This document shows, one piece after another, positions 53,920 through 64,000 of a stretch of DNA of 64,000 nt (its first letter is position 1; each line of letters starts with the position of its first letter). Source of the DNA: Obelidium mucronatum (Eukaryota; Chytridiomycota; Chytridiomycetes; Chytridiales; Chytriomycetaceae); contig JAIVFH010000036.1 in assembly GCA_025765595.1 (NCBI GenBank), positions 62,001-126,000 of the forward strand. The letters are read 5' to 3'. The notes under the pieces were generated by a model that saw only the letters and a list, made by a program, of their open reading frames with translations, made no database searches and was not told where the DNA came from. The position numbers and the translations under genes were made by a program.

Positions 53920-56900
53920 TCAAATGTATGTCTTGTTTCCGTTACCATTGATGTAGTACCGGCCACCACGTGGGCCTGTATAAATTTGACGTCCATTCAA
54001 CCCATCATTCCGCTGAAGATATAAGAAATAATGTAAGCCGATCACAAACGTCACAAAATTTAAATACCGTCATGGCTTTCAATTCACGCTTTTGCCTCTC
54101 CATTGCCTCCCTGGTTTCTTCAGTTTCTCGTTCCAGAATCAAGTATTCTTCTCTGGCTCTCTCCTTTTCGGATTCTTGTTCCTGAAGCTGCTTTTCAAGG
54201 AGAAGTTGCGTTCGGATGGCCTGTTTCTCTCGCTCTTTCTCTTGAGCTTCTCTCAACATCACCATTCGTTCAACTTCCGCCTTCTTTTTGTTTCGCTTAT
54301 TTTCTTCATTCATTCTCTTCTTCATTGTGTCCAAGGTTTGGTGGGTCTCTTGAATTTTCAAGTTTAACAACTTGAACTGCTCTTCAGTTTTTTGTTGTTC
54401 GTTCTTGATTAAGTCTTCCATAGCTTTGTCTTTTGCTTGATTGGCTAGCTTAGCTTCATTCTTGAGTTCAGCAATTTCTCGATCCAGCCTTATTTGCAGG
54501 GCTTTCAATTCATCCTCCAGAACCAGCCCTGCACTTGTCTGATTCAATGGCATATGGTTCTTCACTATTTCAACTTGCAGCTTGGTAGATTGTGCCGGTT
54601 TGTGGATGAACTCCTTCATGAGCGCTATTCCATCACCTTCAGTGACGAGGCGAGCATATTTCGCCCCTTTGTCCAAAAACAGCTTGAAAATTGAATTTTG
54701 GAGCTGCCCTTCTCGCTGGACAGCTTTCTTCATTTCAACTTCCGCTTGGACCATATCCCAACGAGTTGTTGCAATTGCCACATTCGTGTAAAAATCCTCC
54801 CCGCAGAGCTCCTTGAAGAGCCTGATGGTTTTCGTTGTTGAACCACCAACCCTGGGATTGGCAATAGAATGAATGTATATAATCCCAGTCAGCAGAGCAT
54901 TTTTTTCAGAAGCATATGTCAAGTATCTTGATATCTCTTGCAACACATCGGCGTCTGACTTAAACTCTCTTCCTTTTCCGCCAGACTCATCAAAGCCAGG
55001 AGTGTCGAGTATTTGAAATTCAACGCCATCGATTAGAGCAGTATATGCTGCGACTTCTGATGTTTCAGACTCAATGTTTTCTCCGATAACTATATCGTCA
55101 CATCCTGTGAGCTGCTTAACAAAAGTGCTCTTTCCACTGCCTGTCGAACCCATTACAGCCACGATTTTTGGCCCTTGATTTGACGATTCAGGGTGGAGAT
55201 GAAAGAAGTCTTCATGTCTTACCTGTATCGGTAACGATATCATTAACTCTCTCCTGATTACTTGATCCATTGCTGGATGGTTCTGTGGCAGTATTTTGTG
55301 CTAGGAGGTCAAAAGAATGTAGTGCTATGACTTTGGCCGCTTTTAGCTTCTGTTGGTCGGGTTGGTAGCCATTGTCTAGGGCGCGATTCTTCCAGGACAT
55401 AGCATCAGCCCCGTTTTTCCTTACACCTCTTCCCTTATCATACATATGACCTAGCATATGTTGCGCCTAATGAGGCTTTTGGTAAGCATTGGTAGAACCA
55501 GTTTAATGAGTAACTTACATCTGCAAACTCAAGGTTGGCGGCTTTTTGGTACCATTCAAAAGCTTCACGATAGTTTTGCTTTACTCCATAACCAAGATAA
55601 TATAGGTTTCCTAGTCTGCATTGAGACTGAGATATCGCCATCGAATGTTCGCCCAATAAATGATTCTGTGAAGCAGCTTCAAACGACCATTTCTTGGCAT
55701 TAATGAAATCATCTTTGTCGCCGTAGATTCGGCCCAGCGTATCTTGAGCTTGAATATCACCCTCTTCCGCCGCTTCTGTGAGAAGTTTGATGGCTAAGTT
55801 TTCATCCTTCCCAACTCCCCTTCCCTGTTCAAACATTAAAGCCAGCCTCACTTTCGCCTATGATACGCTTAAAAATTGATAGAAAGAATCCAGCATGGTG
55901 TTACAAACCCCAGAGTGACCAGCTTTGACAGCCTTCTCATAGTACGCCTTTGCCATTGTATAGTTAGTGACTTCGCGTTCTTTCTCGTACAGAAGCGCGA
56001 GATTGAACTGTGCCTGCATAAAGACAAAGAATTCAATCAGGCGATAAAGTGGGCATCATGGAAAGTTGTACCTGGAGTTCGCCGTTATCAGCTGCCAGAG
56101 TATACCAGTGCAGAGCTTTTGGCAGCGAGACCGAAACCCCATGCCCTTTTTCATACATAACTGCCAAATTATTTTGTGCCTGTTATTCAAATTTAATTCT
56201 GAGATATGCGGCTATATGCTTTAGAAGACAGGCCGAATACCTCTGCATGTCCACTCTCTGCTGCCTTCAGGTACCACTCAAAGGCAAGTTTATCGTCAGC
56301 AGTTGGACTGCCAAAATTTGAATCAAACCTAAGACCCATCCTAAATTGACTCGCAGCGTCACCTCCCTTTGCGTCATCTTCCAATGCTTGAAGAGGATCT
56401 GAAACGGTTGTGAGACTGGAAATACTTGGCAAAGACTTTGTTAACTCGGACATATTGATGGGTTGGTTGGTTGTATCGTAATAAGGAGTGTCGCTCGCAA
56501 TAAACCCTGCACAGCTCTTCGTCCATTGGCATGGAGTGTTTCCAACAATTATTACAATGAACGGGACTTTTATACGAGCTATGAACTTCAACTCAAGCTT
56601 GCAGTTTTCGGATGCCAGATACTGTTCAGACATGCAGATAATCGCAAACTTGGAGGTGAGTATTGCTTCATGTAAATCCTCAAAAAAACGTTTTCCCGAT
56701 TTAAGCCTATCGACATCAAGCCAAGTTGAGTATCCGTTCTTCGACAAATCTCGCGCCAACTGCCGTGGATCGCATGGGCCAGTTTTTGGTTCTGCGATCC
56801 CTAATTCACCCTTGTCTTTGGCTTCCTTTGAGTTGCGCCAGCAATAGCTCATAAAAATGGTCCATGGTTTTGATATTGTAGTGGGCAAAGCAGGAAGAGG

Positions 56901-57230
56901 GCCATTTTGGACTGGTGAAAGACTGGTAGTTGGTGTGTTCGACTCGGCAGGTTGTAGCGATGGAGTCAGAGCAACGTTCGGAACTTGCAAAGGTAATAAG
57001 CTCCCCTGTTTTGTCAGAAGCTCATTACGTGCAGCAAGCAACGGTTTGGTTTCTTCCGTATTGGCTTTCATTTGCTCTCCGCACTCTTTGAGCTGTTCCT
57101 TGTATATCTCGATCTTGTCATCACCGTCAGTGTTATCAATTTTTGTTGTTAGGTCCTTGCGCTCTCCTTGCAGGGCCTGACGCTCATTGTACAACTTCTC
57201 TAGCTTTTTGTTGATTTCACTCAGTTCCAT
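53920..57230 (-). CDS. TIR-Sel1-GTPase protein, array copy B (complete)
   Basis: Seven exons, 57230-56241, 56179-56072, 56013-55909, 55857-55519, 55466-55223, 55173-54068, 54012-53920, join in phase to 994 residues. Order: coiled coil (1-60) and linker; TIR domain (about 125-260) with PWTIFMSYCW, GYSTWLDVDRL and the NADase-type motif SEQYLASENCKLE, whose last Glu is residue 213; seven Sel1-like repeats (about 290-565); GTPase (about 600-760) with G1 GSTGSGKST, G3 DTPGFD, G4-like TTRWD and GIIYIHSIANPRVGGS as in fungal AIG1-like G proteins; coiled coil rich in Gln/Glu/Arg (to 960); tail QIYTGPRGGRYYINGNGNK. No signal peptide or membrane segment, so cytosolic. An immune-type sensor whose TIR cleaves NAD is my inference. 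Confidence 0.88.
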
Positions 57231-57599
57231 GTTAGGAAGGTAGCGGCTGCGGCGTTTCTTCTAACTGAATTTGTTTGAAATAAGAGATTGACGGCCGCTT
57301 AAATCGCCTTCTTCGAACAAAAGATTGTCGTGAAGAGATAGGCAAGTTTTTATCGGTTTGTGTAAATCTCTTTTATCAAGAAGGGACAGTCACAGTTGCA
57401 ACTCAAAAGTTGAAATGGAATTCATTTTTATACAGCAGTACGGGGTAGCAGTATGGGTGTCCAACAATGTCTGTTTATTGGAGCTCTTGAAATTCGATGG
57501 ACGAAAACAACTTCTTATAACGGTCGGATTGATTAAGTTGAAACGAATAAAGAATAGAAAAAGAAAGGAATCAGATGAAGAATATATGTGGGTCTCGAA
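57231..57599 (-). promoter_or_regulatory. Intergenic region B/C with shared upstream element
   Basis: 369 bp between the copy B start and the copy C stop. Bases 57231-57333 match the region upstream of copy A nearly base for base, including the conserved block at about 57279-57327. After that the two diverge. The remainder carries the terminator of copy C; no gene is visible. Confidence 0.6.
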
Positions 57600-60500
57600 T
57601 CACAGGTAAGTCTTGTTCCCATTTTCATTAATGTAGTAGCGGCCGCCATGGGGGGCTGTATAAATCTGATCATAGCTGGGTGAGGCTTGCATCTGAGGCA
57701 AAAGACGTACATTGTAAGATACAGGAAAAAAAAAGATCTACAAAATACCGTGAAAGTAATCACAGCACGGATTTGTCTTTCCCTTGCCCGAACTTCTTGA
57801 CTTGGTCTCTGTCGCAATTCTAAAGATTCTTGGCTTGCCCATTCTGCATTCTCCCGTTGCTCAGCCAATGCCGCATCATGATCGAATTCTGCCTTTTGCC
57901 GTTCCTTTTCGCGGTATCTCTCTTGCTTTTTTCTGAGCATTACGAGTCGTTCTGTTTCAGCAATATCTCTCTGGCGAGTCTTCTCTTCAATCATCTTCTC
58001 TTTCATTGTGCCCAAGGTCTGATGTGTCTCTTGAATCTTTGCATTCAGCGAATCCAGCATAACTTTCATATTGGCTATCACACTTTCTTCTGTACTCTTC
58101 ATTGATTTTGTCAGCTGATCCAGTGCTTGTTTCTGTGCAAACAATTCATCCCTAAGAACCAACCCTGCCCTTGTTAGACCAAATTCCTTTTGATCATTTG
58201 AAATTTCCTCTTGTAACTTGACAGGCAGTCCCTGTTTGTCTTTGAGTTTCCTCAATAGTGCAAATTCATCGCCTGTGGCCTGGAGGCGACTGTATTCCGC
58301 CCCCCTGGCCAGAAACGGTTCATAAGTTGACCTTATGAGCTGCCCTTCTCGCTGGACAGCTTTCTTCATTTCAACTTCCGCTTGGACCATATCCCAACGA
58401 GTTGTTGCAATTGCAACATTCGTATAAAAATCCTCTCCGCAGATCTCCTTGAAAATGTTGATGATTTTCCGAGCTGACTTTCCAACTCTGGGAATGGTAA
58501 TATTGTGGAGATAAATAATCCCAGACAGCCGAACATTATTTCCGAACGCGAATACCAAGTATCTGGATATCTCCAACAATACATCTACATCCGACTGAAA
58601 CTTTCTTCCTTCTCCGCCAGACTCATCAAAGCCAGGAGTGTCAAGAATCTGAAATTCAACGTCGTCAATTAAAGCAGTATATGCTGTGATTTCAGATGTT
58701 TCAGTTTGAATATTATCGCCAATAATGACGTCATCACATTTTGTGAGTTGCTTGACAAGCGTGCTTTTTCCACTGCCAGCTGAGCCCATTACCGCCACAA
58801 TTCTTGGACCTTCGTTTCAATTAGGATTACTTTGTGCGATTAAACTCTATGGAGATTTAAATCTTACCTGCGTTCGTGACATGGTCAGGAGGGCAACCTA
58901 GGTTGTCTAATCCCTTGTTGGATGGCTTGACTGCATTATCTTGTACCGCCTCAACAAGGCGATCCGTACAATGGTATGCTATGTCGTTCGGGGCAGTTAA
59001 CTTTTGGGTATCAATAGATTGGTATCCATTGGCTTTGGCCCGATTTTTCCAAGCCACGGCATCAACCTCGTTCTTCTCTACCCATTGTCCCTTGTCATAC
59101 ATATAGCCTAACATATACTGAGCCTGATAATGGTTTTAGTAGGCGTCTATAGAAGATGCTAAATGGAGTAACTAACAAATGCGAAGTCATGTTCTGAGGC
59201 TTTCTTGTACCAATAAAAAGCTTTACGATAGTTCTGTTGAGTTCCGAAGCCAAGATAATACAGGTTAGCCAGTCTGCATTGAGACTGTGATATCGCCATA
59301 GAATGTTCTCCCCGCACATGATTCTGTGAAGCAGCTTTCCGCGACCATTCCATGGCTTCGCGGAAGTTCTTTTTATCGCTGTAAAATCGACCCAGGGTAT
59401 CATGAGCTAGAATATCACCCTTTTCCGCTGCTTCGGTGAAAAGCTCGATAGCCAAGTCTTCATCTTTGTCCACTCCCGGTCGTCCTTGCTCAAATATTAA
59501 ACCCAGCCTAACTTTCGCCTATGGCACGTTTAAACATGGCTTGAAATATTTATTATTGAGTTACGTACCCCGGTGTGCCCAGCTTCAGCAGCTCTCTTAT
59601 AATACTCCTTGGCTTTTACAAAGTTCGGAATTAGGAGACCCTTTCTTTTCTCATACAAGAACGCAAGATTGAATTGTGCCTGAAAGACAAGAGTTCACTC
59701 AGGCAATTAATGTAGAACGTAGTACCTCGAGTTCACCGTTATCTGCTGCCTGGGTGTACCAGTGTAAAGCTTTTGGCACGGATTCTGGAATTCCACGGCC
59801 GTTTTCGTACATCACTGCCGAGCGAGTTTGCGCCTGTTGATCAATTGTAATCGCAAGATAATGCTACGACGTGATTGGAGAGAAAATTCGAGCTGATTAC
59901 CTCTGCATGTCCATTCTCTGCAGCCTTCAGGTACCACTCAAAGGCAAGCTTATCGTCAGCAGTTGGACTGCCAAAATTTGAATCAAACCTAAGACCCATC
60001 CTAAATTGACTCGCTGCGTCACCTCCTTTTGCGTCATCTTCCAAGGCTTGAAGAGGATCTGAAACGGTTGTGAGACTGGAAATACTTGGCAAAGCTTTTA
60101 TTAACTCGGACATATTGATGGGCTGGTTGGTTGTATCGTAATACAGAGTGTCTCTCGCAATAAACCCTGCATAACTCTTGTTCCATTGGCATGGAGTGTT
60201 TCCAACAAGAATCATGATACGAGGGAGTTTACATGCGCGAGTTATGTACTGGAACTCAAGCTTGCAGTTTTCGGATGCCAGATACTGTTCAGACATGCAG
60301 ATTATCGCAAACTTGGAGACGGTTATCGCGTCATGTAACTCCTCGTAGACATGGTTTCCAAGTCGCAGCCTGTCGACATCGAGCCAAGTTGAGTATCCCT
60401 TCTTCGACAAATCTCGCGCCAACTGCCGTGGATCGCATGGGCCAGTTTTTGGTTCTGCGATCCCCAATTGATTCTTGTCGTTGGCTTCCTTTGAGTTGCG

Positions 60501-60920
60501 CCAGCAATAGCTCATGAAAATGGTCCATGGATTGGAAGCGAGCGGCAATTCGGTTTTCGTTGGCGGGTGCAGCTGGCTGGTCTCCGCGTCGGCGGGGAGT
60601 GGCGCGGATGTGCTTGGACTCACGGCGACTCGCAGCGGGGTGCGCGAGTCTGTTTTAGCGCTTCGATTTGCAGCGCGTGGCTCTTGGCCAGCAGCGCCAG
60701 CTAGACGCTCTCGTGTAGAGTGTAGACAACGTGTTTCGCCGATTTTCGCCGCGATGCGCCTGGCGCAATCTTTAAGCTGGTCGCTGTATGTCTTGATTCT
60801 AGCAGGCTCCTCTGCAGATGTGTTGTCGATTTTCGTTTTCAAATTCGTGTGCTCTCCTTGCAAGGCCCGAAGCTCATTGCCCAACTTCTCGAGTGCTTTG
60901 TCGATTTCATCCAAGTTCAT
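57600..60920 (-). CDS. TIR-Sel1-GTPase protein, array copy C (complete)
   Basis: Seven exons, 60920-59901, 59833-59726, 59679-59569, 59518-59177, 59123-58868, 58809-57749, 57692-57600, join in phase to 996 residues, same architecture as copy B. The N-terminal coiled coil and linker are clearly diverged (GC-rich linker 60540-60740), but the TIR domain is very close to copies A and B; catalytic-type Glu is at about residue 222. The Sel1 repeats differ most. GTPase: G1 GSAGSGKST, G3 DTPGFD, G4-like TTRWD. Coiled coil shorter, with a different heptad region. Tail QIYTAPHGGRYYINENGNK keeps the basic-adaptor-like pattern with A and H replacing G and R. Likely functional by the unbroken frame. Confidence 0.88.
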
Positions 60921-61502
60921 GGTGGGAAGGCAGTGCTACAGTGGAGTCACGAATTTGTTGGATCGACCAAAAATAACAAGAGATTGACGGCCGCTCTTTA
61001 GAAACTCGCCTTCTTTGAACAAAAGATTGCCACAGGAGGATTGCCGGCTTGTACTAGTTTGCTGTTCAAAGCATTTCTTATCACGTCCAACTCCCTCAGC
61101 TCTGACTCTGTATCTACCGAAACTGGTACTCTCAAGTATTCCGACTAAGTCGAGCTCTTTGACTTCATGCGCCATCTTCTCAAAACTTGATGGCAAAAGC
61201 CGAACAGAACGTATCAGGATATTGAGGGGGTCCAGCCACACAAACATTCTATTATTTGATGACCAACTTCATAATATAAAGGTTTAAAAATGCTTGGTTG
61301 ACGCCACTACAATCATTTTGGGAACTTAAAAGAATAAGCTGTGCCACCATGAATTTCAACCAAGGAACCCCTATCAATCTGATCATTTTGATGAACTTTA
61401 TTGAAGTCATTCAAAGAAAAACGAGCCGTTAAGATAAAGGGGGGAGAGCGAAAAGGGGGAAAAAAGAAAGGTAAGTATGGGAAAAGATGGCAAAGGTTGC
61501 AT
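60921..61502 (-). promoter_or_regulatory. Intergenic region C/D with shared upstream element
   Basis: 582 bp between the copy C start and the copy D stop. The conserved upstream block lies at about 60974-61029 (AGAGATTGACGGCCGCT, then CGCCTTCTTTGAACAAAAGA), interrupted by a few bases relative to A and B. A minus-strand open frame of 103 codons (61247-60936) overlaps it but has no recognisable motif. The end next to copy D is A/G-rich. Confidence 0.6.
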
Positions 61503-64000
61503 TCAAATATAAGTCTTGTTTCCGTTGCCATTGATATAGTAGCGGCCACCACGTGGACCTGTATAAATTTGGCGTCTTTCATGAGACCTGGATCTCGTTT
61601 CGTAATCGGGATTCTGTGCAAATTTCTGAGGAAAAGAACAATTTGTTACTGTTAGGGCTCAAAAATGAGTATCATTTCTACCGTCATGGAAATAACTGCA
61701 CGCCTTTGTCGCTCCACGGCATTTCTGGCTTCTTGGGTTTCTCTCTGCTGAATTAACAGCGCTTCTCTGACTCTTTGATTTTCCCATTCTTTTTCCATCA
61801 ACTGCTGTTCCAAGAGTCGTTCATGGATTCTTGATTCATGCTCAAGCCGAGTGCGTTGCTCTTCTAAAGCCTTCTTGCGAATGAAATCTTGCTGCTCGCG
61901 AATACTCCTATCCTCACGTTCTTTCTCTTGGGCTTGTCGCAACATCACCATTCGTTCTATTTCTGCCTGTTTGCTGCGGCGCTCATTTTCTTGAAGCATT
62001 TTCGCTTCCATTGCAGCCAAGTTTTGATGTGTTTCTTGGATTTTCTCAGTCAAGATTCGAACCTTTTCTTCAGCTTTTTGTTGCTCCTTCTTGATTAAAT
62101 CTTCTGTGGCTTTGTCTTTTGCCAGGTTGGCCTCCTTAGCTTCTTTCTTGAGCTCAGCTATTTCTTGATCCAACTTCGCTTGGAGGGCTGCCAATTCACC
62201 ACCAAGAACCAACCCTGCACTTGTTTGATCGAATTGCTTATGGTTGTCCACGATCTCAGTTTGCAACTTTGTGGATTGTGCCGGTTTGTGGATAAATTTC
62301 TTTAAGAGTTCGAGTCCATCGTGTGCTGTGTTGATACGTGTGTATTCTGCCCCTTGATTCAGAAACTTTGCATAAACAGATTTTTTGAGCTGCTCTTCGC
62401 GCGCAACAGCTTTCTTCATTTCAATTTCCGATTGCATCAAATCCCAGCGTGTTGTTGCAATTGTAACGTTGGTGCAAAACCTGTCTCCACAGAGTTCCTT
62501 GAAAATGTTGATGAATTTCGCTGATGATGCCCCAAGTCTAGGAGTAACAATATTATGAACATAAATAATCCCAGTCAAAAGATCTTTCCTTTGAAACGCA
62601 AAGGTCAAGTATCTTGATATCTCTTGCAACACATCAACGTCCGACTGGAACTTTCTTCCTTCTCCACCAGAATCATCAAAGCCGGGCGTGTCGAGGATCT
62701 GAAATTCAACCCCATCAATTAGAGCAGTATAGGCGGTTATTTCAGATGTTTCGGATTCAAGGGCATCCCCAATGATGATATCTTCACATCCTGTGAGTTG
62801 CTTGACAAGGGTGCTCTTTCCACTGCCTGTAGACCCCATTACAGCCACGATTTTTGGTCCTTGGTTTGAATTTTTTTAAGGGAGACGCAAATGATCAGCA
62901 TAAGCATCTTACCTGTGTTCATACTAGAAGTATTGCCCTGATTGCCTGATTGATTGTTTAACGGATCTGCTGACTTCTCTTGTGCAAGGCGCTCAGAAGA
63001 ATGGAGGGCTATGACTTTTGTGGCTATTAACTTCTCGTCGTTGGCTTGGTAGCCATTGTCTAGGGCGCGATTCTCCCAAGATAAAGCATCAACCTCGTTC
63101 TTATCTACACCTCTTCCCTTTTTATACAGATAGCCAATCATGTATTGTGCCTGAGAAAGGACTTCAGTTGTGTTGAATAGCAGAGCCAAGGTAACAAACT
63201 GACATCTGCAAACTCAAGTTTAGCGGCCCTCTCGTACCATTCAAAAGCTTGAAGATAGTTCTGTTCAGTTCCGTAGCCAAGGTAATACAGATGACCCAGT
63301 CGGCATTGAGACTGCGACATCGCCATCGAATGTTCACCCAGCAAATAATCCTGGGAAGCAGCTTTCAATGACCATTCAATGGCTCTGGCGAAATCCTTCT
63401 GGTCGCTGTAAATTCGACCCAATATGTCTTGTGCTTGAATATCGCCTTTTTCTGCGGCTTCTGTGAAAAGCCTGATGGCGGACTCCAGATCTTTTTTTTC
63501 GCTTACTTTTCCGTGCTCAAACATTAAGCCCAGCCGCACTTTCGCCTATGCTACTTGTTCAATTCCTACACGAAGAAATCAGTTCTCTTATTTACCCCCG
63601 TGTGTCCAGCCTGAGCAGCCTTCTCATAGTAAGCCTTGGCTTTTCCGTAGTTATGACCTGTAAGACCACGTGCTTTCTCATACAAAAATGCGAGATTGAA
63701 CTGTGCCTAGAATCCAGAATTGCAATTAAATCAAGTTCCTGGGCATATGCTGATCGGGCAAGTAATACCTGGCGCTCGTCCTGGTCAGCCGCCAGAGTAT
63801 ACCATTTGAACGCTTCTGAGTATGACTGCTGAGTTCCTTGACCTCGATCGTACATAACGGCCAGATTGTTTTGTGCCTGTTGAACATTCATCAGAATCTT
63901 CAATTCTCAATTGAACGACATACCTCTGAATGACCTTGTTTTGCAGCCTCCAAGTACCAATGTAGCGCTTGTTTATCGTCTGCAGTTGGACTGCCAAAAG
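61503..64000 (-). CDS. TIR-Sel1-GTPase protein, array copy D (5' end beyond window)
   Basis: Seven exons are inside the window: 64000-63924 (partial), 63876-63769, 63706-63596, 63545-63204, 63150-62913, 62859-61682, 61625-61503, all in phase. The visible part starts in the first Sel1 repeat (GSPTADDKQALHWYLEAA) and continues through six more repeats, the GTPase (G1 GSTGSGKST, G3 DTPGFD, G4-like TTRWD, GIIYVHNIVTPRLG) and the longest coiled coil of the array. It ends RRQIYTGPRGGRYYINGNGN with KTYI, identical to copy B in the core. The TIR domain is expected just to the right of the window but is not seen. Donors GTCAGT in copies A and D at the same exon show common descent. Confidence 0.86.

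Noticed and set aside
60936..61247. Minus-strand open frame of 103 codons between copies C and D
   Set aside because: No motif, it overlaps the shared upstream block, and it lacks a counterpart upstream of copies A and B.
50375..64000. Bacterial transfer of whole TIR genes
   Set aside because: All copies have six or more consensus introns and a fungal-type GTPase, so recent direct transfer from bacteria is unlikely. An ancient origin of the TIR domain alone cannot be judged here.

Overview
The window is nuclear DNA from a gene-dense, intron-rich fungus. The evidence is many GT..AG introns of about 49-200 bp, fungal-type families (STE20/PAK kinase, SVOP-like transporter, Som1-like protein, Clu1, fungal AIG1-like GTPase) and three genes expected only where there is a flagellum or centriole: a PDE6-delta homologue, a centrin and an LRRC46-like leucine-rich-repeat protein. 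Together these suggest a zoosporic fungus, most likely a chytrid. The standard genetic code fits every gene. All exon structures were assembled by hand from splice signals, reading phase and family similarity. Most chains close in phase from start to stop. I saw no tRNA, rRNA or CRISPR array. || Layout, 1-27 kb: end of a membrane protein gene (+); long-chain-base kinase (+); UNC93-like MFS protein (-) head to head with a SET-domain gene (+) whose intron holds a roughly 20-copy palindromic minisatellite; ankyrin/TRPV-like channel (-); SVOP-like MFS transporter (-); PAK/STE20 kinase (+); SH3 protein (-); PDE6-delta (+); F-box protein (+); C2H2 zinc-finger protein (+); F-box/LRR protein (+); F-box/ankyrin protein (-); centrin (+). 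|| Layout, 27-50 kb: cohesin regulator Pds5 (-, 22 exons) sharing a 27-bp divergent intergenic space with a Som1-like gene (+); Rpf1 ribosome biogenesis factor (+); two adjacent secreted, Kex2-type repeat-peptide precursors (+); LRRC46-like protein (-); small mitochondrial protein (-); Sam50 (-); Sec61 beta (+); a double SCP2-domain protein with a peroxisomal AKL terminus (-); a hot-dog thioesterase (-); Clu1 (+); and a zinc-finger P-loop ATPase (+). || Layout, 50-64 kb: a tandem array of four related genes on the minus strand. Intact copies encode, in one polypeptide of about 995 residues, a coiled coil, a TIR domain with an intact NADase-type glutamate, seven Sel1-like repeats, an AIG1-like GTPase, a long coiled coil and a conserved basic tail with a GPRGGRYYIN core. 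The two central copies (57230-53920 and 60920-57600) are complete. The copy nearest the ATPase gene is broken by a frameshift and lacks the GTPase. The last copy runs off the right edge. A 1050-bp inverted-repeat transposable element with 102-bp identical ends and a 6-bp target duplication sits just upstream of the broken copy. The architecture looks like an NLR-style intracellular sensor with an enzymatic TIR effector, a solenoid sensor and a switch GTPase. It is my main candidate for an undescribed system. || The remaining genes are mostly housekeeping. Several start in sharp GC-rich islands, and neighbours are packed closely: convergent stops can lie 32-80 bp apart and divergent starts 27-81 bp apart.
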